A stretch of DNA of 64,000 bases from contig JAEZTC010000009.1 of assembly GCA_023421675.1 (NCBI GenBank), positions 55,874 to 119,873 on the forward strand, written 5' to 3'. A model generated the notes under the pieces. The model did not search any database. It was not told where the DNA came from and saw only the letters and a program-made list of their open reading frames with translations. This stretch comes from Bacillota bacterium. GTDB lineage: Bacteria; Bacillota; Clostridia; Acetivibrionales; JANLFN01. Each line of letters begins with the position of its first letter. Positions within the stretch are counted from its first letter, which is position 1. The translations under genes and the position numbers were made by a program. This document shows positions 24,698-33,611 of this stretch, in pieces.

Positions 24698-25639
24698 CTA
24701 CCTTTTCATTTTTATTGCTTCCTTAACCTTTTCAACAATATTGGAAGCTGTAAGTCCATACATTTCAATAAGCTTATCCGGCTTTCCGGATTTTCCGAAC
24801 TTGTCCTGAACACCTACAAGCTTCACGGGAACCGGATAGTTTTCTGAGACAACCTCAGTCACAGCACCACCAAGCCCACCCATTACAGTATGCTCTTCAG
24901 CAGTAACAATCGCCCCTGTCTCCCGTGCCGCCTTAATTATGAGTTCTTTATCTATAGGCTTGATTGTATGGATATCTATTACTCTTACATTGATACCTTC
25001 CTTCTTAAGTATGTCTGCGGCTTCTATTGCAGCATGTACCATAAATCCTGTAGCAATTATTGCTGCATCATTTCCGTCTCTTACCGTAACTCCCTTACCA
25101 AGTTCAAATTTATATGTGTTTTCATCATAAATGACAGGTACAGACAAACGTCCAAGCCTTAAGTATACAGGTCCTTCATATTCAATTGCAGCCTTAACCG
25201 CGAGCCTTGCTTCAACCGCATCAGCGGGGCTTATAACAACCATGTTTGGTATGGATCTCATAATCGCTATATCCTCAATAACCTGATGAGATGCTCCATC
25301 TTCTCCGACCGTAATTCCTGCATGTGTTGCACCGATTTTTACGTTGAGATTGGGATAGCATATCGAATTTCTTACCTGCTCGCAAGCCCTTTCAGATGCA
25401 AATATTGCAAAGGTGCTGGCAAAAACAACTTTTCCGCAGGAAGCAATTCCTGCCGCAACTGCCATCATGTTTCCTTCAGCTATTCCCATGTTCAGGAACC
25501 TTTCAGGATATTTCTTCTTAAATACCTCTGTCTTGGTTGATTTGGATAAATCGGCGTCCAGTACCACAACTCTTGGATCGCTTCCGAATTCCGCCAGTGC
25601 ATTTCCATATGCTTCTCTTGTTGCAATTTTATCACCCAT
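24698..25639 (-). CDS. Transketolase, C-terminal subunit
   Basis: 313 residues, carrying the pyrimidine-binding and C-terminal domains of a split transketolase, as is usual in Clostridia and archaea. Transketolase moves two-carbon units between sugar phosphates in the pentose phosphate pathway. Visible are the PYR-domain block VVLDADLSKSTKTEVF, the glutamate-containing MGIAEGNMMAVAAGIA, HAGITVGEDGASHQ and a C-terminal domain with VTAEEHTVMGGLGGAV. The ATG at 25639 is nine bases after GGAGG, one base from the stop of the N-terminal subunit gene. The longer open frame starting at 25723 lies within that gene. Confidence 0.95.
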   Translation of the reverse strand: MGDKIATREAYGNALAEFGSDPRVVVLDADLSKSTKTEVFKKKYPERFLNMGIAEGNMMAVAAGIASCGKVVFASTFAIFASERACEQVRNSICYPNLNVKIGATHAGITVGEDGASHQVIEDIAIMRSIPNMVVISPADAVEARLAVKAAIEYEGPVYLRLGRLSVPVIYDENTYKFELGKGVTVRDGNDAAIIATGFMVHAAIEAADILKKEGINVRVIDIHTIKPIDKELIIKAARETGAIVTAEEHTVMGGLGGAVTEVVSENYPVPVKLVGVQDKFGKSGKPDKLIEMYGLTASNIVEKVKEAIKMKR

Positions 25640-25640
25640 G

Positions 25641-26492
25641 TTATTCCACCTCCAGTTTTGCAAGGACTGCATCCAGTTCAGAAAAGGCCTGGTCGCGCTG
25701 TTCCTTATTTGGTGCATTACCATGCCAGCCAGCTATATTTTCCATAAAGGATACTCCCTTGCCCTTAACTGTCTCAGCAATAATGGCAACAGGCTTTCCC
25801 TTTGATTTTTTTGCTTCATTCAGCGCTTCACTTATCTGGGTATAATCATGCCCGTTTATTCCTATTACCTTCCAGCCAAACGCCTCAAATTTATTGGAGA
25901 CCGGTTCGGGTGACATTACTTCCTGTATTTTACCATCTATCTGCAGGCCGTTATGATCAATAAATATTGTAAGATTATCCAACTTGTAATGGGCGGCACA
26001 CATGGATGCTTCCCACACCTGACCCTCTTCAAGTTCACCGTCTCCAAGCAAGGCATAAACTCTATAATCTTTTTTATCAAGCTTTCCTGCAAGTGCCATA
26101 CCTACTGCTGTTGAAATCCCCTGTCCAAGAGAACCCGTAGACATGTCCACACCAGGAACAGATTTCATACTTGGATGTCCTTCAAGATACCCTTCAGCAC
26201 TTCTGAATTTAATCAAATCCTCATATGGGAAAAAACCTTTTTCGGCAAGAACACCGTATAAAGCAGGTGCACAATGTCCTTTTGAAAGAACAAACCTGTC
26301 TCTGTCCTCCCATTTCGGGTTGGAAGGATCAATGTTCATTTCTTCAAAATATAAAACCGTAAGTATGTCGGTACAAGATAGGGAGCCTCCGGGATGTCCG
26401 GACGATGCACTGTAAATTTCGTCAATAATATGTTTTCTGACTAATGTTGCGGTTTTTTTAAGCTGCGTTGTGTTCATCTTCTGCTTTTCCAT
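25641..26492 (-). CDS. Transketolase, N-terminal subunit
   Basis: 283 residues, the thiamine diphosphate-binding half of the split enzyme. The motif GDGELEEGQVWEA with the following N binds Mg-TPP. SSGHPGGSLSCTDIL, DRFVLSKGHCAPALY and GSLGQGISTAVGMA are standard transketolase blocks. AAGGAG lies six bases before the second of two adjacent ATG codons (26492), which I prefer to the first (26495). The two subunits must assemble to form active sites, and the one-base gap suggests translational coupling. Confidence 0.95.
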   Translation of the reverse strand: MEKQKMNTTQLKKTATLVRKHIIDEIYSASSGHPGGSLSCTDILTVLYFEEMNIDPSNPKWEDRDRFVLSKGHCAPALYGVLAEKGFFPYEDLIKFRSAEGYLEGHPSMKSVPGVDMSTGSLGQGISTAVGMALAGKLDKKDYRVYALLGDGELEEGQVWEASMCAAHYKLDNLTIFIDHNGLQIDGKIQEVMSPEPVSNKFEAFGWKVIGINGHDYTQISEALNEAKKSKGKPVAIIAETVKGKGVSFMENIAGWHGNAPNKEQRDQAFSELDAVLAKLEVE

Positions 26493-26613
26493 CATTAACT
26501 CCTTAGAACAAAATTATAATAAACCCTAGTATACTACAATTATTATCTTCAAGTCCATAATCATGTATACCAAAAAACTTTAGTTACTCCACATAAAAAT
26601 TATTTTTTATGCA

Positions 26614-26639
26614 TGAACTTTTGAACTCCATTATCCGTA
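26614..26639 (+). promoter_or_regulatory. Possible ECF-type autoregulatory promoter
   Basis: TGAAC (26614-26618) and CGTA (26636-26639) lie 17 bases apart, about 67 bases before the ECF sigma gene. This resembles the TGAAC-N16/17-CGTC pattern reported for Bacillus SigY and related factors. A sigma-A-like TATAAT at 26661-26666 lacks a good -35. Confidence 0.4.
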
Positions 26640-26705
26640 TTACAAATGAAACATTGCTGATATAATTGATTCAATAAATATAACAAAATCCGGAAGGATT
26701 AAACA

Positions 26706-27236
26706 ATGGATGATAATTTGATTCAGCGGGCAATAAACGGGGACCAAAATGCATTAGCAGAGCTTCTTTATAATAATTACGAGTTTGTTTTTAAGTTTAT
26801 GGTCAAATTAACTTATAACAAAAGCTTATCGGAAGATTTGACGCAGGAAACAATGATACGGGCTATAGAAAAAATAAAATTATATGTTCCTGGAAAATCA
26901 AAGTTTTCCTCATGGCTGATAACGCTTGCAAAAAATATTTATATAGATCACCTTAGAAAGCATAAGTATGAAGAAAACTTTTTCAATCTGGATGAACTGC
27001 TTCCCCAATTTGAAGTACACACCGGTGAAAATTCAGATTCAATAAGAAATATGCTTGAGGTTTTAAAAAAGCTGGCTGATGATATACGCATTCCAATAAT
27101 CTTAAAGCACTTTTATGGTTATTCATATGATGAGATTGCCTCTATTATGGGCAAACCGCAAGGAACAATAAAATCAAGGATTCACAATGGAATCGGGTCA
27201 CTAAGAAAGGAGCTGGAAGCAAGTGAAATGGGATAA
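26706..27236 (+). CDS. sigY: ECF sigma factor, SigY-like
   Basis: 176 residues. Region 2 (about 10-75: LLYNNYEFVFKFM...SEDLTQETMIRAI) and region 4 with a helix-turn-helix (about 120-165: HFYGYSYDEIASIMGKPQGTIKSRIHNGI) are complete. The five genes behind it match the order of Bacillus sigY-yxlC-yxlD-yxlE-yxlF-yxlG: small soluble/membrane proteins then an ABC ATPase and permease. That context, more than sequence alone, supports the SigY name. GGAAGG precedes the ATG. The signal it answers is unknown. Confidence 0.8.
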   Translation: MDDNLIQRAINGDQNALAELLYNNYEFVFKFMVKLTYNKSLSEDLTQETMIRAIEKIKLYVPGKSKFSSWLITLAKNIYIDHLRKHKYEENFFNLDELLPQFEVHTGENSDSIRNMLEVLKKLADDIRIPIILKHFYGYSYDEIASIMGKPQGTIKSRIHNGIGSLRKELEASEMG

Positions 27237-27546
27237 AGATGAACAAATAGAACAAAAAATAAAGGATAGTCTTGAATACGTTGATAACAATATAGACGTT
27301 AAGCCTACTTATCTGGCTACCTACAAAGCGTTGGTACAGGAAACCGTTAAAAAACAGAAGCAGAAAAACTTGCGAGAAACTCTAACTTTTTTGCTTACTC
27401 TAACTGTAATACTTTTTGCACAAGTGTTTGCTTTTACCAGCTCCATTACAGCTTTCATTATAACTCAGGCTCTGGCCGGGTTAATGATTCCTTTATCCCT
27501 TATAATATTCAGGCTGATAAAGGTAAGGAGGGAAGAAATCACATGA
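27223..27546 (+). CDS. yxlC: YxlC-like membrane protein, probable anti-sigma factor
   Basis: 107 residues, overlapping the sigma gene by 14 bases and starting at GTG. A charged N-terminal half (about 1-50: KDEQIEQKIKDSLEYVDNNIDVKPTYLATYKALVQE) is followed by two membrane helices (about 52-72 and 76-98). In Bacillus YxlC together with YxlE restrains SigY; a cytoplasmic N-terminus plus membrane anchor fits that role. Assignment rests on position, size and topology; the sequence itself is poorly conserved in this family. Confidence 0.65.
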   Translation: MKWDKDEQIEQKIKDSLEYVDNNIDVKPTYLATYKALVQETVKKQKQKNLRETLTFLLTLTVILFAQVFAFTSSITAFIITQALAGLMIPLSLIIFRLIKVRREEIT

Positions 27547-27773
27547 CATCAGATTTGGATAAAATACCTCTTCCACTTCTTATACTAGTATTAGTCCTTT
27601 TAATATCACAAAGTGTATTTTTGTTTCAGGATGCCCGTAGAAGAAACCTGCACCCATGGTTCTGGGGTATATATGGAATTATACAAGCACCTATGCCAAC
27701 AATATTATACTTTATAATTGAGCGAAAAATATTTAAAAATATAAGGAAAAAAAGGAGTGAAAATAGTGGATAA
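27543..27773 (+). CDS. yxlD: YxlD-like small membrane protein
   Basis: 76 residues with an ATGA overlap with the preceding gene. Two membrane helices (about 10-28 and 40-60) flank a short basic loop (FQDARRRNLHPWFWGIYG). Small proteins of this kind, with an ARRRG/N..PWFWG-type loop, commonly sit beside bacitracin-type or SigY-type ABC transporters. The function is unknown; the position matches yxlD. The C-terminal tail is strongly basic. Confidence 0.6.
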   Translation: MTSDLDKIPLPLLILVLVLLISQSVFLFQDARRRNLHPWFWGIYGIIQAPMPTILYFIIERKIFKNIRKKRSENSG

Positions 27774-27966
27774 ACTTGTTGAAATGCTACCTTATATTAT
27801 ACCTATTCTTGTAATACATTGGACACTGGCTATAATTGCATTGGTAGATCTGGTTAAGAGAAAGAAAGTCAGGTTTAATAATAAATTCCTGTGGGGAGCA
27901 ATTATCATTATTATTGAAATAATAGGACCTGTAATATACTTCCTGGCAAGAGGAGATGAAGATTAA
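27766..27966 (+). CDS. yxlE: YxlE-like PLDc_N-type membrane protein
   Basis: 66 residues with two membrane helices and the VDLVKRKKVRFNNKFLWGAIII...GPVIYFLARGDE pattern of the phospholipase-D-nuclease N-terminal (PLDc_N) family. This domain is a membrane hairpin without known catalysis. The GTG at 27766 is eight bases after AGGAG; the GTG nine bases upstream overlaps that site. In Bacillus YxlE is a negative regulator of SigY. It overlaps the preceding gene slightly and abuts the ATPase gene. Confidence 0.65.
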   Translation: MDKLVEMLPYIIPILVIHWTLAIIALVDLVKRKKVRFNNKFLWGAIIIIIEIIGPVIYFLARGDED

Positions 27967-27967
27967 T

Positions 27968-28888
27968 ATGCTTGCAATTGAAACAAGCGGCCTCACAAAG
28001 CAGTTTGGTTCGGCAAAAGCAGTTGACGGACTTGACCTTAGAGTCCCAGAAGGCTCAATATACGGATTTCTTGGTCCTAACGGAGCAGGAAAAACAACAA
28101 CTATAAAAATGCTTACAGGTCTGTCGGCTCCTACATCAGGCAGCATGAAAATCTGCGGAAGGGATGTAACCTTCGGCAGTATAAAGAACCGTTCGGATAT
28201 CGGCTATCTTCCTGATGTTCCTTACTTTTACGGATGGATGTCAGCCAGGGAATACCTTGGATTTTCAGCTGATATGTTCGGACTTAATAAAGCAGTACTT
28301 GGTAATAGAATAAGCGAATTACTTCAGCTTGTGGGACTTGAAGATAATAAAAAACGTATAAAAGGCTACTCCAGAGGCATGAAACAGAGATTGGGGATAG
28401 CTCAGGCTTTGATCAGCGAGCCAAAGGTGCTTTTTCTGGATGAACCCACATCGGCCCTTGATCCCATTGGTAGGAAGGAAATAATGGAGGTTATCAGGAA
28501 ACTTACAGGTAAAATTACTGTATTCTTTTCAACCCACATATTATCCGACGTTGAAAGGGTATGCGACAGGGTTGTTATACTGGATAAGGGAAAGGTCGTT
28601 TCTGAAGATTCAATAAACAATCTCCGCGAGCAATATACAGTAAACGGATTCCTGCTAAAGGTTCCTGAAGACAGGACTAATGAGATTTTTACTATATTAA
28701 AAAATACCGGATGGGTCAAAAAAATTGAGAAGACTGAGGATGGAGATTTAAAGGCATATGTGAAGACTATAGAAAAAGCAGAGGCCGAGATACCTGTTAT
28801 TCTTGCCTCCAAAGGAATTCCCCTCAATAAGTTTACAATATTGGAACCATCCCTTGAAGATATTTTTATGAAGGTGGTGAATGAATAG
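27968..28888 (+). CDS. yxlF: ABC transporter ATP-binding protein, YxlF-like
   Basis: 306 residues. Walker A GPNGAGKTTT, signature RGMKQRLGIAQAL (a degenerate LSGGQ with YSRGM), Walker B VLFLDEPTSALDP and the switch histidine in STHIL are all present. A C-terminal extension of about 90 residues is typical of export ATPases of the CcmA/drug-export type. Two ATG starts are possible; 27968 is chosen because the one at 27956 directly abuts the GAGGAG site. It pairs with the permease that follows. Confidence 0.85.
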   Translation: MLAIETSGLTKQFGSAKAVDGLDLRVPEGSIYGFLGPNGAGKTTTIKMLTGLSAPTSGSMKICGRDVTFGSIKNRSDIGYLPDVPYFYGWMSAREYLGFSADMFGLNKAVLGNRISELLQLVGLEDNKKRIKGYSRGMKQRLGIAQALISEPKVLFLDEPTSALDPIGRKEIMEVIRKLTGKITVFFSTHILSDVERVCDRVVILDKGKVVSEDSINNLREQYTVNGFLLKVPEDRTNEIFTILKNTGWVKKIEKTEDGDLKAYVKTIEKAEAEIPVILASKGIPLNKFTILEPSLEDIFMKVVNE

Positions 28889-29649
28889 TGCCTGCAGTTA
28901 AATTTCTCAAAAAGGAACTTTCTGAAATTATTAGAACACACAAAATATTTGTGCTTCCTGCTATATTTCTATTTTTCGGATTTCTCAGCCCTCTGCTTGC
29001 AAAATATACTCCCGAATTACTTAAGTCGGTAGGCGGTGTTACTATTGACCCCAAAATGTTTAATACAACCTATACAGCAGCCTACGAACAGCTGTTCAGA
29101 AACATAAACCAAATTGGCTTTATAATAATGATCCTTGTTTTTATGGGAATTGTTGTGGACGAAAAGGTTAAAGGCTCTGTTACAATGGTGCTTACAAAAA
29201 GCCTTTCAAGGAACTGGTTTATTATTGATAAATTTATAGCATCTGCAGCTCTTTATACGCTTTCATTCATACTGTCTGCAGGAGCATGCACCTATTATTC
29301 ATTCCTTCTGTTTCCTGAATTCAGCACAGCTAATTTGCTGACAGGAATGCTGCTGTTGTGGGTATATGGTATTTTTATAATCTCATTTACAATACTCTCA
29401 AGCGCAATAAGCAAATCACATGTTATTTCTGCAGTACTAAGCCTTGCTTTTTTCCTTGGAACATCTGCATTAGGAGCAATACCAAAGGTGGGAGATTACC
29501 TTCCGGGTGCACTTTCAAGCCTTGGACTTGGGCTGATAACAGGCACAAGCAAATATGGAGATGTACTTACTCCATTAGTGATATGTATAGCTCTGATATT
29601 GGTTTTCATATCACTTGCAGCTGTATCGTTCAGGAAGCAGGAACTGTAA
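28888..29649 (+). CDS. yxlG: ABC transporter permease, YxlG-like
   Basis: 253 residues with six predicted membrane helices in the ABC-2 pattern: a cytoplasmic start (PAVKFLKKELSEIIRTHK), helix 1 at about 20-40, a large external loop, then five more helices. The GTG start overlaps the ATPase stop by one base. With YxlF it would form an exporter or membrane-protection pump. It is the last gene of the SigY-like operon and converges on yitT. Confidence 0.8.
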   Translation: MPAVKFLKKELSEIIRTHKIFVLPAIFLFFGFLSPLLAKYTPELLKSVGGVTIDPKMFNTTYTAAYEQLFRNINQIGFIIMILVFMGIVVDEKVKGSVTMVLTKSLSRNWFIIDKFIASAALYTLSFILSAGACTYYSFLLFPEFSTANLLTGMLLLWVYGIFIISFTILSSAISKSHVISAVLSLAFFLGTSALGAIPKVGDYLPGALSSLGLGLITGTSKYGDVLTPLVICIALILVFISLAAVSFRKQEL

Positions 29650-29663
29650 TAAAAGGGAGGGTT

Positions 29664-30569
29664 TTAATCATACGTTTTGAAGCCTTCCCCCAGAACCTCC
29701 CTTATATCAGTCAATATTATGAAAGCTTTTTCATCTATTTTCTGCGCAATCTCCTTAAGTGCCGGCAGCTGTCCTCTTTGAATGACACAAAGCAGGACTT
29801 CCTTCTCGTTACCGGTGTAAAGTCCCTTACCATGCAGTGCAGTAACACCCCTGTCCAGGTCGGTAAGTATCCTTTGCGCAATCTCTTCAGATTTTTCAGA
29901 TATAATAAGCACAACCTTTGCGAAATTTACACCTTCCAACATGGCGTCTACCACTTTTGAAGAAACATATAGGGTAACTATTGCATATAATCCTAAAAGA
30001 ACACTGCTAAAAGCCGCTGACGCAAAAACTACAACACCCCCGTCAATTATCAGCATAAGCTGACCCATTGTAAGGTTCGGAATGAAGTGGTTCACAATCC
30101 TTGCTGCAAGATCGGTTCCTCCCGTTGTGGCTCCCGATCTGAAAACCATACCAAGGCCTGCCCCCATTATAAAGCCTCCAAATAATGAGTATAAAAGCAG
30201 ATCCGGGATATTTGCATTATTCTGAAATTGCGTAAGATATGACTCAAGAAAACGGGTTGTAAATGGCTCTGAGACATCAATAACTACCGATAACATAATA
30301 GTTGCATAGAGTGTTTTTATAATAAACCGTTTACCGATATACTTAATGCCCAAAAGAAACAACGGTATGTTTAAAATGAGCATGGTTATTCCAACCGGGA
30401 ATTTACCACCGCTCATATAATAAATTACAGTAGCTGCACCGCTGACTCCTCCCGGTGCAATTTTAAAAGGCACCAGAAATATATTTATGGATAATGCGGT
30501 AAGTATTACACCTAACGTTATCCACACATAATGCTTCCATTCTTTAAAGACTTTTCTAAAAAAGCTCAC
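29664..30569 (-). CDS. YitT family membrane protein
   Basis: 301 residues. Five to six membrane helices with the family motif FLVPFKIAPGGVSGAATVIYY and GGFIMGAGLGMVFRSGATTGGTDLAA are followed by a cytoplasmic DUF2179 domain (about 215-300: VLIISEKSEEIAQRILTDLDRGVTALHGKG). The biochemical role of YitT proteins is not known. There is a 14-base gap to the convergent permease gene and no evident terminator there. Confidence 0.9.
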   Translation of the reverse strand: MSFFRKVFKEWKHYVWITLGVILTALSINIFLVPFKIAPGGVSGAATVIYYMSGGKFPVGITMLILNIPLFLLGIKYIGKRFIIKTLYATIMLSVVIDVSEPFTTRFLESYLTQFQNNANIPDLLLYSLFGGFIMGAGLGMVFRSGATTGGTDLAARIVNHFIPNLTMGQLMLIIDGGVVVFASAAFSSVLLGLYAIVTLYVSSKVVDAMLEGVNFAKVVLIISEKSEEIAQRILTDLDRGVTALHGKGLYTGNEKEVLLCVIQRGQLPALKEIAQKIDEKAFIILTDIREVLGEGFKTYD

Positions 30570-30652
30570 TTTTAATCATCCTTATTGATTACACATGTGC
30601 TTAAAATTACTATTCCCAACTTTTAAAATAAAAATCCAATTAATAAGCACAT

Positions 30653-30688
30653 CAAAAAAGCTGCTTACCTTTTTTAGGTAAACAGCTT
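30653..30688 (-). terminator. Terminator of the amino acid ABC transporter operon
   Basis: On the minus strand AAGCTG(T)TTACC and GGTAA(G)CAGCTT pair, followed by six T residues, 15-50 bases after the stop of the ATPase gene. Confidence 0.85.
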
Positions 30689-30702
30689 AAATACTTTACT
30701 AA

Positions 30703-31461
30703 TTACAGTACCTTTTGCAGGAAGGATTTTGTCCTTTCATGCTTCGGATTTGAGAAAATCTCTTCAGGCTTGCCTTCCTCAAGGATTTCTCCCTTATCCA
30801 TAAATATAACCCTGCTTCCAACTTCTCTTGCGAAGCCCATTTCATGGGTTACAACAACCATCGTCATTCCTTCTCTTGCCAGATCCTTCATAACCTCAAG
30901 AACCTCTCCAACAAGTTCAGGGTCAAGTGCCGACGTAGGTTCATCGAAAAGCATTATATGCGGCTTCATTGCAAGAGCTCTTGCAATAGCAACTCTCTGC
31001 TGCTGTCCGCCTGAAAGCCTTGAAGGATATTCATCAACCTTGTCCGCGAGTCCTACCTTTTCAAGTAAAATCTTTGCATACTCTACTGCTTCCTGCTTTG
31101 GAACCTTCCTTACTGTAACAGGAGCTTCCATTACATTCTGAAGAACCGTCATATGTGGAAATAAGTTAAATCTTTGAAACACCATTCCAAGATCTGAACA
31201 TATCTCAGAAATCCTTTTATGGGATACCTTAAGCTGATCCTTACCGTCAACCCTCTCATCTGTAAGGTTGTCTTCTATATAAACCCGACCGCTTGTAATC
31301 CTTTCAAGATGGTTAAGCGACCTGAGCAGTGTGCTTTTTCCTGAACCACTGGGCCCTATTATACAAACAACCTCGCCCTTTTGAACCTCAAGATTTATAT
31401 TCTTCAGAACCTCCAGAGGGCCGAACGATTTGCATACATTTTCTACTTTAATCATTGACAT
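30703..31461 (-). CDS. Polar amino acid ABC transporter, ATP-binding protein
   Basis: 252 residues, GlnQ type. Walker A GPSGSGKSTLL, Q-loop MVFQRFNLFPHMTVLQNV, signature LSGGQQQRVAIARAL, Walker B IMLFDEPTSALDPELV and the H-loop VVVTHEM are all intact. The FNLFPHMT stretch is characteristic of the polar amino acid uptake family. It is the last gene of a substrate-binding protein, permease, ATPase operon. The exact amino acid is not evident. Confidence 0.95.
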   Translation of the reverse strand: MSMIKVENVCKSFGPLEVLKNINLEVQKGEVVCIIGPSGSGKSTLLRSLNHLERITSGRVYIEDNLTDERVDGKDQLKVSHKRISEICSDLGMVFQRFNLFPHMTVLQNVMEAPVTVRKVPKQEAVEYAKILLEKVGLADKVDEYPSRLSGGQQQRVAIARALAMKPHIMLFDEPTSALDPELVGEVLEVMKDLAREGMTMVVVTHEMGFAREVGSRVIFMDKGEILEEGKPEEIFSNPKHERTKSFLQKVL

Positions 31462-31476
31462 ATTAATCGCCCTCCT

Positions 31477-32115
31477 TTATTCATATACTGAATATTTCTT
31501 CTCGAGTCTTTGGAATATAAATGTAAATATTGATGTCATTATAAGATACAATATGGCAGCAGGTATATAAATCGCAGCATCAGCTTTTGAGTTTGATATT
31601 GAAGTTGTAGTTTTCATCAATTCAGTCATTCCTATCATAGACACAAGGGATGAGTCTTTTAGCAATGCAATAAGCTCATTACCAACAGGCGGAATCAATC
31701 TTCTGTATGACTGTGGAATGATTACTCTTTTCATAGCTTGTCCGTAGCTCATTCCCAAGGCTTTAGACGCTTCCATCTGTCCCTTGTCTATTGATTGTAT
31801 AGCTGCCCTTATTATTTCTGCCAGATAGGCTGCAGAATTCAATGCAAGAGCTATAAAGGCAGCAGGCATCTGCGGCAGTGTAATAGGAGTAAATAAAGGC
31901 AATGCAAAATAAATGAAGAATATCTGCATAAGCAGTGGAGTGCCCCTGAAAATCCAGATATAAACCCACGATATACCGTTTAGTGCTTTATTTTTTGATA
32001 ATCTGCCCAGTGCAAGGAAAAGTCCTAAAACCATACCTCCAATAACAGAAACAACAGTTAATTCAAGGGTTTTAAGTGCACCTGGCGCTAGAGTAACAAT
32101 ATCATTCCAACTCAA
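31477..32115 (-). CDS. Polar amino acid ABC transporter, permease
   Basis: 212 residues with five membrane helices and the HisM/GlnP motif FRGTPLLMQIFFIYFALP plus the EAA loop EASKALGMSYGQAMKRVIIPQSYRRLIPPVGNE. The TTG at 32115 lies nine bases after AAGGAG; a TTG directly abutting that site (32124) is less likely. It lies 15 bases before the ATPase gene. It probably works as a homodimer. Confidence 0.93.
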   Translation of the reverse strand: MSWNDIVTLAPGALKTLELTVVSVIGGMVLGLFLALGRLSKNKALNGISWVYIWIFRGTPLLMQIFFIYFALPLFTPITLPQMPAAFIALALNSAAYLAEIIRAAIQSIDKGQMEASKALGMSYGQAMKRVIIPQSYRRLIPPVGNELIALLKDSSLVSMIGMTELMKTTTSISNSKADAAIYIPAAILYLIMTSIFTFIFQRLEKKYSVYE

Positions 32116-32164
32116 AGCGAACAACTCCTTAATATTCCAAATGATATATTATTTTAGTCAGACA

Positions 32165-32188
32165 GCGAACCGGAATTAACCGGTTCGC
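32165..32188 (-). promoter_or_regulatory. Intercistronic hairpin
   Basis: GCGAACCGG and CCGGTTCGC form a perfect nine-base stem between the binding-protein and permease genes. There is no T-run after it, so it probably stabilises the upstream message and favours high production of the binding protein. Confidence 0.6.
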
Positions 32189-32208
32189 CTATTGTAATAA
32201 ATAATTCT

Positions 32209-33024
32209 TTATTCTTCAGTAAGTTTTTCATCTATATTATTAGTCAAGTCCTTACCGTTGTTCCACTTTTCAGATATCTTTTTAAGTGTTCCATCAGCTT
32301 TTATTTCTTCTAAAGCTTTATTCAGTTTTGACTGCAAATCTGAATTTGCCTTAGTCATACAAATTGAAATAGGTTCGTTTGTAAGTTTAACACTGCTTAC
32401 CTTAAAGCTACTGGAATCTTTAGCTGCGTAGTCCTCAGCAACCATACCATCTGCTACAACAGCATCAAGCCTGCCTGTTTTTAAATCTGCAAATGGCTGT
32501 ATAACCTGATCATATGATACTACTTCAAAACCTATCTGGCTTTTATATTTATCTGCAGAACTGGATGCTGTAGTACCTCTCTGAACACCAATCTTTTTGC
32601 CTTTGAGATCCTCTAATTTATTTATACTGTTATTACCGGGAGCAACAACTATGTATTGTCCGTTTGCAAGGTATGGCTTTGTGAAGAGATATTTTTCTGT
32701 TCTTGACTTAGTCATACTTACTGATGAAACTATTATATCGTATTTATTTGTATCGAGTGCTGCAAATATTCCATCAAATATGATAGGAGTATATTCAGTC
32801 TTTACTCCCAGCTTTTGTGCAAGTGCCTCCGCGAGGTCTACATCAAAACCTACAAGCTTGTTTTTGTCATCCCTATACTCCATTGGAGGGTAGGAATCAT
32901 CAACACCGATTCTTAAAACTTTTCCATCCCATGCTTTAGCCTTCGTACCACAAGCGCTTAATGTAAATGACATAATAAAAAGCATTGCCAGCGCTATACT
33001 CAATTTCTTAAACGAAATTGACAT
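32209..33024 (-). CDS. Polar amino acid ABC transporter, substrate-binding lipoprotein
   Basis: 271 residues. A lipoprotein signal peptide ends in the lipobox LSAC, giving a lipidated Cys at about residue 25. The mature part is a family 3 binding protein: RIGVDDSYPPMEYRD, GFDVDLAEALAQKLG, FDGIFAALDTNKYDIIVSSVSMTKSR and GKKIGVQRGTTASS. These fit uptake of cystine, glutamine, arginine or a related polar amino acid. An AAGGGGG site precedes the ATG. It is the first gene of its operon. Confidence 0.93.
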   Translation of the reverse strand: MSISFKKLSIALAMLFIMSFTLSACGTKAKAWDGKVLRIGVDDSYPPMEYRDDKNKLVGFDVDLAEALAQKLGVKTEYTPIIFDGIFAALDTNKYDIIVSSVSMTKSRTEKYLFTKPYLANGQYIVVAPGNNSINKLEDLKGKKIGVQRGTTASSSADKYKSQIGFEVVSYDQVIQPFADLKTGRLDAVVADGMVAEDYAAKDSSSFKVSSVKLTNEPISICMTKANSDLQSKLNKALEEIKADGTLKKISEKWNNGKDLTNNIDEKLTEE

Positions 33025-33224
33025 AAATTTTCCCCCTTTAAAATTATATCTTTTAATGTTTTACTCCTCTTTATATTGAAAATTGTTAATAATCAAATGA
33101 AATTAAACAGAACTGAGCACGACATTGTGCGGTTTTCTCTACAATAAATTATAATATAACAAATCAGTATGGTTTACAACAATTTATACAGCGATATTTT
33201 TAGGAAATAATTATACAATTTCTC

Positions 33225-33611
33225 CTAGTTCTCATTCAGTTTTTTAAATATCGCATCTTTCACTTTATTACTTACATGCATCACATTTGTACCTTCATTT
33301 ATCAAGGCCTTACGAATATACTCTATTTCAGCCTCGGTCAAATGTACAACCCTGCCTTTAACATCAGACTTAACATCCTTCATGATTTCAGCTATGGTAT
33401 TTTTAGCACTATCCATGCTGTTAAAGTAATAAACCTCAAGTGCTTCATCATAAACTGCATTATTATTAAGAAACTTTTCTTTTACTGCGGAAGCTTTAAC
33501 ACCGACTATCCTGGCCAAATCATTTATTTTATAAACTCCAAGGTAATCTATGTAGTAGCATTCATCTTTTCTTCCGGATTTCCTTACAACAAAATTGGAC
33601 TCACTTACCAT
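33225..33611 (-). CDS. Conserved hypothetical protein
   Basis: 128 residues with a GGGAGG site nine bases before the ATG. The protein is soluble and charged. An internal stretch YKINDLARIVGVKASAVKEKFLNNNA has the look of a helix-turn-helix (VGVKASAVKEKF), and a second helical block follows (LTEAEIEYIRKALINEG). It could be a small DNA-binding or sporulation-related protein. No family name is offered. It stands alone between the ABC operon and the GT4-CsaB gene. Confidence 0.7.
   Translation of the reverse strand: MVSESNFVVRKSGRKDECYYIDYLGVYKINDLARIVGVKASAVKEKFLNNNAVYDEALEVYYFNSMDSAKNTIAEIMKDVKSDVKGRVVHLTEAEIEYIRKALINEGTNVMHVSNKVKDAIFKKLNEN

Noticed and set aside
27787..28146. 119-codon minus-strand frame
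   Set aside because: It is antisense to the yxlE- and yxlF-like genes, which are supported by ribosome binding sites and motifs.
33025..33224. T-box or other riboswitch ahead of the amino acid ABC operon
   Set aside because: The gap has no T-box sequence (AGGGTGGNACCGCG-like), no specifier stem and no leader terminator.
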